64,000 nt of DNA, taken from NCBI RefSeq assembly GCF_030538595.1, contig NZ_JAUNTS010000005.1, positions 62,001 to 126,000 of the forward strand. Reading direction: 5' to 3'. The stretch is from Kocuria sp. (GTDB taxonomy: Bacteria > Actinomycetota > Actinomycetes > Actinomycetales > Micrococcaceae). Shown here in pieces: positions 1 through 7,892 of this stretch. Positions within the stretch are counted from its first letter, which is position 1. The number at the start of each line of letters is the position of its first letter. Position numbers and translations under genes: made by a program. The notes beneath the pieces are model-generated. The model had not been told where the DNA came from. It saw only the letters and a program-made list of their open reading frames with translations, and did not search any database.

Positions 1-179
1 ATGACGGGCATCTGCACATCCATGAGCACCACGTCCACGTCTCCGCGAGCAGCGCGTTGCACCGCCTCCAATCCGTTGACAACTTGATCCACCACCTGAA
101 TGTCGGATTCGGTGGAGAGCACCATGGAGAAACCGGAACGCACCAGGGCATGGTCATCGGCAAGCAGCACGCGAATCAT
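1..179 (-). CDS. Response regulator, NarL/LuxR family (N-terminal part, cut by window edge)
   Basis: Only the first 59 codons are inside the window. They encode a receiver domain beginning MIRVLLADDHALVRSGF, with the acidic pair D8/D9 and the phospho-acceptor Asp54 in VVLMDVQMP. This is typical of NarL-family regulators, which carry a C-terminal LuxR-type helix-turn-helix; that part lies outside the window. The gene follows the sensor kinase on the same strand, so the two form a two-component system. Its ATG overlaps (ATGA) the end of a broken reading frame that once extended the kinase. The target genes are not visible. Confidence 0.9.
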   Translation of the reverse strand, partial: MIRVLLADDHALVRSGFSMVLSTESDIQVVDQVVNGLEAVQRAARGDVDVVLMDVQMPV

Positions 180-191
180 GTCTCAAAATCC

Positions 192-281
192 TTCCATGCC
201 GTGGCATCCATAAGGCCAGCGACATCCATGTGGCCAGCGACATCCGTTACGCCGGGTACATCCACTTGGCCAGCGACATCC
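192..281 (-). repeat. 18-bp tandem repeat, remnant of a kinase C-terminal hexapeptide tail
   Basis: On the minus strand, units of the form GGATGTCGCTGGCCACAT follow each other with an 18-base period at 264-281, 246-263, 228-245 and 210-227. A degenerate fifth unit is at 192-209. Less regular copies continue into the last codons of the sensor kinase. The period is a multiple of three. In the frame one base off the kinase frame the repeat reads as hexapeptides (DVAGQV, DVPGVT, DVAGHM, DVAGLM) and runs without a stop to a TGA that overlaps the response-regulator ATG. Confidence 0.85.
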
Positions 282-299
282 GTTGGACCAGCAGTTCGC

Positions 300-1799
300 C
301 TAGCCGGCTACCTCCGCCTGGCCAGTCACCTTCATCTGACCAGCGGAGCTCCCCCGATCGACGTCGGAGGAGTACCGGACCAAGGGAAAGTCAATGCGGA
401 CCCGCCATCCTGGGCCCGGAGTTCTGGGGCCAATGTCGCAACTTGCGCCGTGGATCTGCGCACGTTCGCGTATTCCCACCAGACCGTACCCGCTGCCGGA
501 GGTGCCACCGCGTGGGCGACCGTTGTCCAGAACCTCCAATTCCAGAATGCGACTGGCCCCGGGTGAAACTTGGCGGGCTTCCTGTGAAGGATCGTGGGCT
601 TCCAAACTGCGCACCACAACGGAAACCTGGCGTCCCGTGGAATGGCGGACAACGTTGGCCAATGATTCCTGGACGCAGCGGTAGAGGGAGAGCCCAAGTC
701 CCGGCGGGAGATCGGCCAAGTCCTGGGATTCGATGGCAAGTGTCAGCGTTACCGAAAGCCCCATGTCAGCGTATTGGCGCACCAAATCCTGCAAGTCTTC
801 GGCACCGTGGGCCGTGAATGCAGTGTGCTCAGGACCGTCTTCCCGTAGCACCCCCAATAATTGCCGAGTTTCTGTGACTGCGTGACGGCTGGAGGCTTCT
901 ACGGTGCGCATGGCCTGTTCAGCGGCTTCCGCGTTTTGGTGCAGCATCTTGCGGGCGGCACCTGCTTGGATGCCGATCGCAGAGACGTGGTGGGCCACAA
1001 CATCGTGCAGTTCCCGGGCAATGCGTAGCCGTTCATCCACCACCGCACGGTGGGCCAGTGCATCGGCCTGTTCAGCGATTTTTACGGATTGCCGTTGAAT
1101 CTGCTCTCTACGCCACGCGGCTCTCCAGGAGGCACGCCCCGCATAGACGGCACCCCCGAAAAAGGCGAGATTCACCAGCACCATGAGCAGGATGTAGCCG
1201 CTCAAGGGGTCAAAGGGGCCATCTCCCGCGTCAAAGTTTTCGGCTATGTCCCGAAAACTGGAGGCCACGGCAAGATCGATGGTGCCCCAAGCTGTGATCA
1301 CCAGCCCCAGGGCAACAACCGCTATGCCGGCTGCTTCCCGGGATCGGCTCCACGCCACTGCCGCATAAATGGAGGCGAAATACACCACCTGCGTGGCCAA
1401 GGCCAAGGTGGACAAGATGTTGATGTAGCTACCCACCATGAACGCCACCGTGGAGATGGTCATGACCAGGATGGGCCAGCGTCGCCGGAAGATCAGCGGC
1501 AGTCCAATGGCCAAAATCACGGCGTAGCCCCACCAGCGCTGACTGCCCTCTGTGACGCCGTAAAAACTCTCCGACAACGCCAGGTTCAGAAGCGCTGCGG
1601 ATGTGAGCAGCATGGCACCCACGGCATCACGGCGGTTCCCCTGCGGTCCGGGATCTGGCCGCTGCCAGGCACCCGCCTCCGGGTGTCCCATCAGCCCGGC
1701 CAACCCCACTTCTGGCCATCTCCGAACCCGTTGACGTGTTGTGGACTGAGCAGGCTCAGCCCCCGGGTCCACAGTGGTGACGGTGGTTTCAGTACTCAC
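300..1799 (-). CDS. Sensor histidine kinase (HisKA_3 / NarL-type)
   Basis: Membrane histidine kinase of about 499 residues, partner of the response regulator just downstream. An N-terminal set of about five to six membrane segments (DesK/LiaS-like, no large extracellular loop) is followed by a short coiled linker. Then comes the HisKA_3 dimerisation helix RIARELHDVVAHH with the phospho-acceptor His, and a HATPase domain with an N-box (ESLANVVRH) and a glycine-rich lid (GSGYGLVGIRERA). I place the start at GTG 1799, because TAACGT at 1807-1812 ends seven bases before it (leaderless). An ATG at 1886 would add 29 residues and overlap the upstream gene. The C-terminus stops early inside the repeat. 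The signal sensed is unknown. Confidence 0.88.
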   Translation of the reverse strand: MSTETTVTTVDPGAEPAQSTTRQRVRRWPEVGLAGLMGHPEAGAWQRPDPGPQGNRRDAVGAMLLTSAALLNLALSESFYGVTEGSQRWWGYAVILAIGLPLIFRRRWPILVMTISTVAFMVGSYINILSTLALATQVVYFASIYAAVAWSRSREAAGIAVVALGLVITAWGTIDLAVASSFRDIAENFDAGDGPFDPLSGYILLMVLVNLAFFGGAVYAGRASWRAAWRREQIQRQSVKIAEQADALAHRAVVDERLRIARELHDVVAHHVSAIGIQAGAARKMLHQNAEAAEQAMRTVEASSRHAVTETRQLLGVLREDGPEHTAFTAHGAEDLQDLVRQYADMGLSVTLTLAIESQDLADLPPGLGLSLYRCVQESLANVVRHSTGRQVSVVVRSLEAHDPSQEARQVSPGASRILELEVLDNGRPRGGTSGSGYGLVGIRERAQIHGASCDIGPRTPGPGWRVRIDFPLVRYSSDVDRGSSAGQMKVTGQAEVAG

Positions 1800-1806
1800 C
1801 CGCACC

Positions 1807-1812
1807 ACGTTA
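1807..1812 (-). promoter_or_regulatory. -10 element (TAACGT), leaderless promoter of the sensor kinase
   Basis: TAACGT fits the actinobacterial TAnnnT -10 pattern and ends seven bases before GTG 1799, so the transcript would begin at or next to the start codon. No Shine-Dalgarno sequence precedes this GTG. The placement is inferred from spacing. Confidence 0.4.
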
Positions 1813-1866
1813 GCGCTGCCAGACCGGCCGCGGATCCGCCTGGGGGCGGAGTTGGACTCGGCGCAG

Positions 1867-3186
1867 TTACCTGCGTTCTCCACCACGACGACGAATCGCC
1901 GAGTACCACGCCGTCATGCTGGCGGCATCCGTGAAGGCCAGTGCTGACAATGCACCCAGCGCCGGGGCAGCCTGTCCTGACCTGCGAGCCAGCGCGGCAA
2001 GGCCCGTACCGGCTGCCACTTCCAGCCCAGCTACGGCCAACAGGATTTCTGGCCGCTTCAACACCGCCCGGTGAAGACTGGGAACCACACCGGCTGCAGT
2101 GGGCTTCTGGGTCAGCGCCTGGACAAAAGCCTGCGCCGTGGTGCCCGGCTCCCAGTGGGTCACACCTTCGACGTCGTTGATGTCCTTTGCACCCTCCACA
2201 ATCTTTGCTGCCAAGGGCGGAAGTCCCAGGAGTTGCAGCACAGATTCCAGAACCAACGGAGTGGAGGGCCCGTCCACGTAATTGGCCAGGCGTTTGGTGT
2301 CCACCGGATCCAGATCAAGTACAGAAGCCACAGATTCAATCTGCACCTGCGTGGTCCGGGAACCACAGATCCCCACCACCTCCCGGGTCAAGGCCGCCGC
2401 GGCAGAGGCATCCTCCGCACCGGACACTGCCGTCCACTGCGGCCCCCAGGACAGTCCGCAGACGGCATCCACGTGGTCCATGTCCGTGTAACTCGCAGGG
2501 TCTTCATCCCCCAGCAGCACTTCCAGGGAACGGGCCGAACCATCTGAGGAGACCGCAATGGCAGGTTCCGCCAAACCGGTGCGCAGGGCCCACCAGCCGT
2601 TTTCGTCGTCGGGAATCACCACGGACCAACCATCCCGGGAAACCGCCGTCAACCCAACCTGTGCAGCGGCCGCCAGCAGGGGTAGCTCCGGGGCGTCCAG
2701 GTGGACCACCAGGGCCCGGCGCAGGTGCGGGTGCACGGGTTCCAGCAATTGACCGGTCATCCGGTGCACAGTGGCTGCCAATTCCTCCACGGCGTCACCG
2801 GCCACCACGGATCCGTCTGCTCCCACGGTTGCCGTTCGGCCGTCGTCGTCCACCAGAACTGCAACCTGGAGGTAGGAAGGCCCTTCAGCACAGGCTGCCA
2901 CTGCACGGTGGTACCCTAGAACGCTGCGAATCCCGCGCGGGGTGGGCACCAATTCCGCGGGCTCATCACCCGCTGGGTCACCCGGCAGGGTGTAGGGCTG
3001 AACACCGTCAATGCGGACTGCCAGCGGCAGGATGTTCCATCCGCCCAGCGCACGATCCCCAGCGCTCTGGGCAGCTCCTGTGGGCACGGCGCGATCCGGA
3101 TCGTCAGCACCCATGCCGCCCGTGGGATCGGGCAGTGCATCGGACCCGCCGGCAGGTCCGTGATGTGAAGGTGTCATGTCCGTCAT
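1867..3186 (-). CDS. Conserved actinobacterial hypothetical protein, 439 aa
   Basis: I do not recognise a named family. The first 50 residues are Pro/Gly/Asp-rich and look disordered. The middle (about 60-260) looks like a folded alpha/beta domain. The C-terminal part (about 380-439) is Ala/Leu-rich with a weakly hydrophobic helix and ends in a basic tail (RRRGGERR). There is no signal peptide and there are no clear catalytic motifs. It lies directly upstream of the two-component genes on the same strand, with 67 bases to the preferred kinase start, so it may be co-transcribed. The first in-frame ATG (3186) was used; a second is three codons in. Confidence 0.6.
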   Translation of the reverse strand: MTDMTPSHHGPAGGSDALPDPTGGMGADDPDRAVPTGAAQSAGDRALGGWNILPLAVRIDGVQPYTLPGDPAGDEPAELVPTPRGIRSVLGYHRAVAACAEGPSYLQVAVLVDDDGRTATVGADGSVVAGDAVEELAATVHRMTGQLLEPVHPHLRRALVVHLDAPELPLLAAAAQVGLTAVSRDGWSVVIPDDENGWWALRTGLAEPAIAVSSDGSARSLEVLLGDEDPASYTDMDHVDAVCGLSWGPQWTAVSGAEDASAAAALTREVVGICGSRTTQVQIESVASVLDLDPVDTKRLANYVDGPSTPLVLESVLQLLGLPPLAAKIVEGAKDINDVEGVTHWEPGTTAQAFVQALTQKPTAAGVVPSLHRAVLKRPEILLAVAGLEVAAGTGLAALARRSGQAAPALGALSALAFTDAASMTAWYSAIRRRGGERR

Positions 3187-3398
3187 CGTACTAGCGCGCC
3201 CTGAATGTCCGCCTGCCCAAAACTAGATGATGTTTCTTACCGAGATACCCGCCTTCTTGGTCATGGAAAGGACCGTGGACCCGGTGCGTTCAGCAATCCG
3301 GGCCCGCGGTCCTCACCCATGTCTAGGAGCAGAAATCAGGAGATGATGACATCAACACCGATTCAGCGGATCTCCCAGCTGACCTTTGGCGTGGTTGG

Positions 3399-4100
3399 TC
3401 ATGCGGCCGGTATTTCAAATTCCGTGGTGAACTCGTCAATGGTCTCGTCCGAGCCGATGACATCAGCGCCACGGCGGGTGTACTCCACCAGGTAGGTGTC
3501 CGCGCGCTCATCCGCCACGAATGCGATCCACCCTGTGTGCTCACCGCCGTCACGCCGTGATACATCCTCGAAGGGGGTGAATCCGGCCGACTCCATTTCA
3601 GACTCCACCGAGCGAGTCTTGTTGTTCCAGAAGTCAGCGCCATCGTCCCAGGAGATCTTGAAGTTCCCAGCCGAGACCAACCCACCGTACTCCGTACCCG
3701 GTGTGACCTTGACCTCCATGAGCACCACCTCGCCGCCGGCGTCAATGGTCTCGGCCTCTTCCTCCGACTGGAAGTCACGAACCACCGAGACCACCTCAAT
3801 CGAGTCCCCCATGTCCGGATCCTCGATGGTTTCACCGACCTCAACTTCAGTCTGGTCGCCGCTGGCATCAGCCGCGGAACCTGCCTCGGCAGTCTCGGTC
3901 TCCGAGGCCTCATCAGTTGCTGCATCGGTGGGCGTGGCCGTGGTGTTTTCATCCGTGGCGGTTTCGGTGGCCGTCGTGGTCGTCTCAGTTTGAGACTCGT
4001 CTGTGCTGGAGTCCCCATTGCTGCCGCCACAGCCAGTGATCAGAAGCGTTCCGCTGAGGACGGCGGCTAGTGCGATGGACGAATGCTGGAGGTTTTTCAC
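3399..4100 (-). CDS. Secreted lipoprotein with Thr/Glu-rich linker and DUF4352-like domain
   Basis: The 233-residue protein starts with a lipoprotein signal peptide: basic MKN, a hydrophobic stretch, and lipobox LITGC with Cys24 as the lipidation site. Residues 25-90 are a low-complexity Thr/Ser/Glu/Asp/Ala linker typical of tethers to the outer leaflet. Residues 90-233 form a compact beta-rich domain (VVSVVRDF...VVLMEVKVTPG...FKISWDDG...GWIAFV) resembling the DUF4352/telomeric-repeat-binding-like lipoproteins of Gram-positives. The start is GTG, preceded by the good ribosome-binding site AAAGGGGAG. Function is unknown. The 212 bases downstream and 297 bases upstream hold no gene that I can see. 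Confidence 0.75.
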   Translation of the reverse strand: MKNLQHSSIALAAVLSGTLLITGCGGSNGDSSTDESQTETTTTATETATDENTTATPTDAATDEASETETAEAGSAADASGDQTEVEVGETIEDPDMGDSIEVVSVVRDFQSEEEAETIDAGGEVVLMEVKVTPGTEYGGLVSAGNFKISWDDGADFWNNKTRSVESEMESAGFTPFEDVSRRDGGEHTGWIAFVADERADTYLVEYTRRGADVIGSDETIDEFTTEFEIPAA

Positions 4101-4397
4101 GGTCTCCCCTTTGAAGCGCGATGTGGATTCGGTGCTTTTTCATGTAGAGAGGTCCGCAGCAACAGAAGCACTTTCGATGTCGACGACCACCAAGCAGCGG
4201 ACACACGCGGCTTGTAGCCCCTGATGGGTCGACTACTTGGCTAGACATCAAAATGTTTGCGCTGGCAAACCACGTCTACAAGCGCAGATTATTCACTCAC
4301 CTTCGGCCAGTGCAAGGTGATTTGCTTTTGTTACGCCACCCATCCACCGGCTGTGGTTGAAGCCACCAGCTCACGCAGGGCCTGGTGAGCTGCTGCG

Positions 4398-4880
4398 TCA
4401 GTGCAAAGAACCGACTTCCACCGTGGTGCCATCGGCAATGCACGCAATGGCCGTGCGGATACGCTCGGCCACCCGTGGCGGCAGATAGGAATCCAGTTCC
4501 TCCGGGGCCACCCACTCATGGCCCAGTAGTTCTTCTTCCTGAACCGTGATGGTGGTGTTGGACGGGATCTGGCCGCCGTCGTAAAGGAAGGAGACGGAGT
4601 CTCCCCAGATGCCCTGGTTGATCCCGTGGGCCACCAGCAGGAGACGACCCTCCGGCAGTTGGAGACCCACTTCCTCCACGACTTCCCGGAAGCACCCGGT
4701 CCGGGGATCTTCACCGGCCTCTGTGGTGCCGCCGGGCAGCGTCCAGCCGTCCTTGTAGTTGGGCTCCACCAGCAGAACCCGCCCGGACTCGTCGCGGATC
4801 ACGGCAGCTGAGGCCAACCGGCGGGTGGGCAACGAGTCGATGAACGTTTTCAGCTCGTGTTCAGGCAGGTGGGAACTCAT
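4398..4880 (-). CDS. Nudix hydrolase
   Basis: A 160-residue cytosolic protein with one Nudix domain. The Nudix box (GX5EX7REUXEEXGU) is at about residues 50-72: GGTTEAGEDPRTGCFREVVEEVGL, in which the REVVEE glutamates bind the catalytic metal. Nudix enzymes cleave nucleoside diphosphates linked to another moiety; the substrate cannot be read from this sequence. It lies 26 bases downstream of ffh on the same strand, so it may be the last gene of that unit. No clear ribosome-binding site precedes the ATG. Confidence 0.85.
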   Translation of the reverse strand: MSSHLPEHELKTFIDSLPTRRLASAAVIRDESGRVLLVEPNYKDGWTLPGGTTEAGEDPRTGCFREVVEEVGLQLPEGRLLLVAHGINQGIWGDSVSFLYDGGQIPSNTTITVQEEELLGHEWVAPEELDSYLPPRVAERIRTAIACIADGTTVEVGSLH

Positions 4881-4906
4881 GGCGCGGCGCTGGCCTTCCG
4901 TGGTTG

Positions 4907-6532
4907 TTACTTCAGGAATTTCTCAAAACCCTTGGGCAGATCCTTCAGATCCGGCTGCTGCTCCTGTGGCATACCGAAAGCAGAACCCGCTGCTGACTGC
5001 TTGGTGGTGGCTGCCGCATTTTCCTGAGCTCGCTTGGCCGGATTGCCGGAACGAGAGCCCTTCTTCTTGCCCTTGGCGTTCTTGGCCTTGCCCTTGCCCC
5101 CGGCCATGCCAGGCATTCCGGGCATCCCGCCCATGGCAGGCATACCACTGCCGCCGCCAGCACCCATGCCTGGCATGCCGCCGCCCATACCGGGCATCCC
5201 CGGCATGCCCTTGCCCTGCGCCATCTTTTTCATCATCTTCTGGGCCTGCATGAACCGCTCCATGAGCTGATTCACCTCAGAGACGGTGGCTCCGGAGCCT
5301 TTGGCAATGCGGGCGCGGCGGGAGCCGTTGAGAATCTTGGGCGCAGCACGTTCGTGCGGGGTCATGGAACGGATGATGGCCTCAATACGCCCAATGGAGG
5401 ATTCGTCAAAAGCCTCGATCTGCTCACGCATCCCGGCCATGCCGGGCATCATGCCCAGCAGCTTCTTCATGGAGCCCATCTTTTTGAGCTGCTGCATCTG
5501 GACCAGGAAGTCATCAAAGGTGAAGTCCTCCTGATCGGCGAACTTCTGGGCCATTTTCTGGGCTTCTGCCCGGTCCCAGTTCTGTTCGGCCTGCTCAATC
5601 AGGGTGAGGACATCGCCCATGTCCAGGATGCGGCTGGCCATGCGGTCCGGGTGGAACTGTTCAAAGTCCTTCACGCCTTCGCCGGTGGAGGCGAACATGA
5701 TGGGTTTGCCAGTCACGGAGGCCACGGACAGTGCGGCACCTCCGCGGGCATCGCCGTCGAGCTTGGAAAGCACCACGCCCGTGAAATCCACGCCTTCGTT
5801 GAACGCCTGTGCGGTCTGGACGGCGTCCTGACCGATCATGGCGTCAATCACGAACAGGACTTCCTGCGGGTCCACGGCATCTCGGATGTCCCGGGCCTGG
5901 GCCATCAGCGCCTGGTCCACGCCCAGGCGTCCCGCGGTGTCCACGATGACGACGTCGAACAGTTTGGCGCGTGCGTGTGCCACACCATCGCGGGCCACCT
6001 GGACGGGATCACCCGTGGGGTCGTCGAATTCGGAAGTGGTCCCCGGATGCGGGGCCCAGACCGGAACCCCCGCACGGTCGCCCACCACCTGTAGCTGGGT
6101 CACGGCGTTGGGACGCTGGAGGTCGGAGGCCACCAGAAGTGGTCGGTGCCCCTGTGATTTCAACCAGTTGCCCAGTTTTCCGGCCAAGGTGGTTTTACCG
6201 GCGCCTTGCAGGCCGGCCAGCATGATCACCGTGGGGCCGGACTTGGCCATCCGAATACGTCGGGTCTCCCCACCCAGAATGTCCTGGAGTTGGGTGTTGA
6301 CGATTTTGACGATCTGCTGAGCCGGGTTCAGCGCCTCATTGACCTCCGCACCCAAGGCGCGTTCCTTGACCGCGGCGGTGAACTCGCGGACAACGGGGAC
6401 GGCAACGTCAGCATCCAGCAAGGCACGCCGGATCTCACGCACGGTGGCATCAACGTCTGCCTCGGTGAGCTTGCCCTTGCCGCGCAGGTTCTTGAACGTG
6501 GCTGTGAGGCGATCGGAGAGGGAGTTGAACAC
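4907..6532 (-). CDS. ffh: Signal recognition particle protein Ffh (SRP54)
   Basis: GTPase subunit of the signal recognition particle. It binds 4.5S RNA and the signal peptides of nascent membrane proteins and docks with FtsY. The 541 residues show the N-terminal helical bundle (1-90), the G domain with P-loop GLQGAGKTT (about 107-115), the DTAGR G3 motif and the TKLDG-type G4 (SKLDGDARGG). The methionine-rich M domain follows (about 330-440, QKMMKKMAQGKG). After it comes a long Gly/Met/Pro repeat-like tail, rich in GMPGM units (about 440-490), and a basic end. The start is GTG with ribosome-binding site GAGGAA. FtsY is encoded 2.9 kb upstream on the same strand. Confidence 0.97.
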   Translation of the reverse strand: MFNSLSDRLTATFKNLRGKGKLTEADVDATVREIRRALLDADVAVPVVREFTAAVKERALGAEVNEALNPAQQIVKIVNTQLQDILGGETRRIRMAKSGPTVIMLAGLQGAGKTTLAGKLGNWLKSQGHRPLLVASDLQRPNAVTQLQVVGDRAGVPVWAPHPGTTSEFDDPTGDPVQVARDGVAHARAKLFDVVIVDTAGRLGVDQALMAQARDIRDAVDPQEVLFVIDAMIGQDAVQTAQAFNEGVDFTGVVLSKLDGDARGGAALSVASVTGKPIMFASTGEGVKDFEQFHPDRMASRILDMGDVLTLIEQAEQNWDRAEAQKMAQKFADQEDFTFDDFLVQMQQLKKMGSMKKLLGMMPGMAGMREQIEAFDESSIGRIEAIIRSMTPHERAAPKILNGSRRARIAKGSGATVSEVNQLMERFMQAQKMMKKMAQGKGMPGMPGMGGGMPGMGAGGGSGMPAMGGMPGMPGMAGGKGKAKNAKGKKKGSRSGNPAKRAQENAAATTKQSAAGSAFGMPQEQQPDLKDLPKGFEKFLK

Positions 6533-6687
6533 GGGTTCCTCGCTGTGCGGTACGGCAAAAAGACAAAAAGGGAAACGGCTCTGAGCCGCAGTGGGCCACG
6601 ATCACGGACCGCAGTGGGTTACGGCCGCAGGTGGCAATGACCCAGGTTAACAACCTTCCCCCGTGCGGGCGCATTCGCGCCCGGGTC

Positions 6688-7416
6688 TTACGCGGAGAGC
6701 CGCTGCTGATCCTGGGTCTGCACCACCGGAAGTTCCTGCGTGGCACCCCCGGTACCACGAGCATTCTGAGTCCTGGCACGCTGAACTCGGATCTCTCCGG
6801 TGTTCAGGGGCGTCACAGTGGCCACGTACTGCTGGCGGCCATCCGCATCCACTCCCGCGGGTTCAGCCACCACGGTTTTGCGCACCTTGGGGAAGACGAA
6901 TTTGTCCATGGCCCACCAGCGGAACACCATGGCAAGAGCGGTGCCCAGAATGGGCCCCGCGATGAAGTCAGCAGTCTCCTGGACCAGCAGGCTGTAGGCG
7001 GGGGTTTCCAGCCCGATCACATACCGGGAGACGTAGACCGGTGCGCTGTTCAGCAGAATGCCGATGCCGCAGACCGCAGCGAACAGGATCATCTCCAGTC
7101 CCGAGTTGTGCGCACCCTGCTGGGAGAAGGTCCACTTCTTGTTCAGGTAGTAGGAGACAACGCTGGCCACCGTGGTGGCCACGATCATGGACGTGGTGGG
7201 GTTGGAACTGAGCACCGTCCACTTCAAGGCAAAGTTCAGCACCACGGTCAGGGCAAAGCAGGTCCCGCCCACAGCCAAGAACCGCATCTGACGGTTGTAC
7301 TTGCTGCGCATGGATGCCGCGCGTTGGGCAATCTGAGTCACGTCCGGTGGCCACCTCTCCCACAGTGCGTGGGATCCCCGCACGCGATTCACCAGTCTAT
7401 GAAAGAACCTGGCCAT
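6688..7416 (-). CDS. GtrA-family membrane protein
   Basis: A 242-residue inner-membrane protein with four predicted membrane segments (about 45-66, 76-95, 107-126, 148-170). It carries the GtrA signature after the second segment (YYLNKKWTF). GtrA/DPMS-type proteins are thought to flip or help use polyprenyl-linked sugars for cell-envelope glycosylation. Residues 180-242 are a hydrophilic tail not usual for the family. I use ATG 7416, which gives MARFFHRL; in-frame starts further upstream would run through the glnB terminator. It occupies the position between glnB and ffh, where related actinobacteria often have glnD. Confidence 0.85.
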   Translation of the reverse strand: MARFFHRLVNRVRGSHALWERWPPDVTQIAQRAASMRSKYNRQMRFLAVGGTCFALTVVLNFALKWTVLSSNPTTSMIVATTVASVVSYYLNKKWTFSQQGAHNSGLEMILFAAVCGIGILLNSAPVYVSRYVIGLETPAYSLLVQETADFIAGPILGTALAMVFRWWAMDKFVFPKVRKTVVAEPAGVDADGRQQYVATVTPLNTGEIRVQRARTQNARGTGGATQELPVVQTQDQQRLSA

Positions 7417-7441
7417 ACACCGGAAGGATCCTGTGATTTTG

Positions 7442-7487
7442 ACGACGCCGGTGGGCCCGGTCCGCAGACCGGGCCCACCGGCGTCGT
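7442..7487 (-). terminator. Hairpin terminator after glnB (21-bp perfect stem)
   Basis: Bases 7442-7462 and 7467-7487 are perfect reverse complements around a four-base loop (CGCA), with a very G+C-rich stem. It begins 20 bases past the glnB stop. The minus-strand flank lacks a U-tract (CAAAAT follows), as is common for actinobacterial terminators. It separates amtB-glnB from the GtrA gene. Confidence 0.85.
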
Positions 7488-7507
7488 TCAATTCCGTGGA
7501 CCGGTTC

Positions 7508-7846
7508 TCAGATGGCGGTGTCGTCCCGTTCGCCGGTGCGGACCCGGACCACCTCCGCGATGTCCACCACCCACACTTTGCCGTCGCCTGCGCGTCCGGT
7601 ATTGGCCGAGGACACCAGAACACCTACAACGTCCTGCTCCGCTGCATCCTCCACCAGAATCTCAATGCGGGTTTTCTCCAGCAGATCCACGGTGTATTCA
7701 GCTCCGCGGTAGACCTCCGTGTGCCCGCGCTGCTGCCCGTACCCGTGGACGTTTTGAACGGTCATGCCCTGGATCCCGTATTCCTCCAATGCAGATTTGA
7801 TCTGGGGGAACTTCTCCGGGCGCACAATCGCTGTGACGAGTTTCAT
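7508..7846 (-). CDS. glnB: Nitrogen regulatory protein P-II
   Basis: A 112-residue trimeric signalling protein that senses 2-oxoglutarate and ATP/ADP and, when co-encoded with AmtB, plugs the ammonium channel (the GlnK role). Visible signatures are MKLVTAIVRPEKF, the T-loop with the modifiable Tyr51 (TEVYRGAEYTVDLL), the B-loop (TGRAGDGKVWV) and the C-loop (RVRTGERDDTAI). Tyr51 is adenylylated by GlnD in Corynebacterium and Streptomyces, but no glnD follows here. The start is MKLV at 7846; nine codons upstream (MSSVPKGSL) are rejected because the family begins with MKL. It lies 46 bases after amtB, in one operon. It could equally be named glnK. Confidence 0.95.
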   Translation of the reverse strand: MKLVTAIVRPEKFPQIKSALEEYGIQGMTVQNVHGYGQQRGHTEVYRGAEYTVDLLEKTRIEILVEDAAEQDVVGVLVSSANTGRAGDGKVWVVDIAEVVRVRTGERDDTAI

Positions 7847-7892
7847 CAAGGAGCCTTTCGGTACAGAAGACAAAGAGCTTGCGGGTCAGTGA

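Noticed and set aside
192-281. Short repeats near the left edge considered as a CRISPR array
   Set aside because: The units are directly abutting 18-mers with no spacers, and they keep a codon period; no cas genes are present.
4101-4397. 297-base gap upstream of the lipoprotein gene, searched for a small gene or RNA
   Set aside because: Only short frames without a ribosome-binding site or recognisable composition; no strong hairpin.
6590-6640. Imperfect direct repeat CCGCAGTGGG in the ffh upstream region
   Set aside because: Only two 10-base matches 23 bases apart; too little to separate from chance in G+C-rich DNA.
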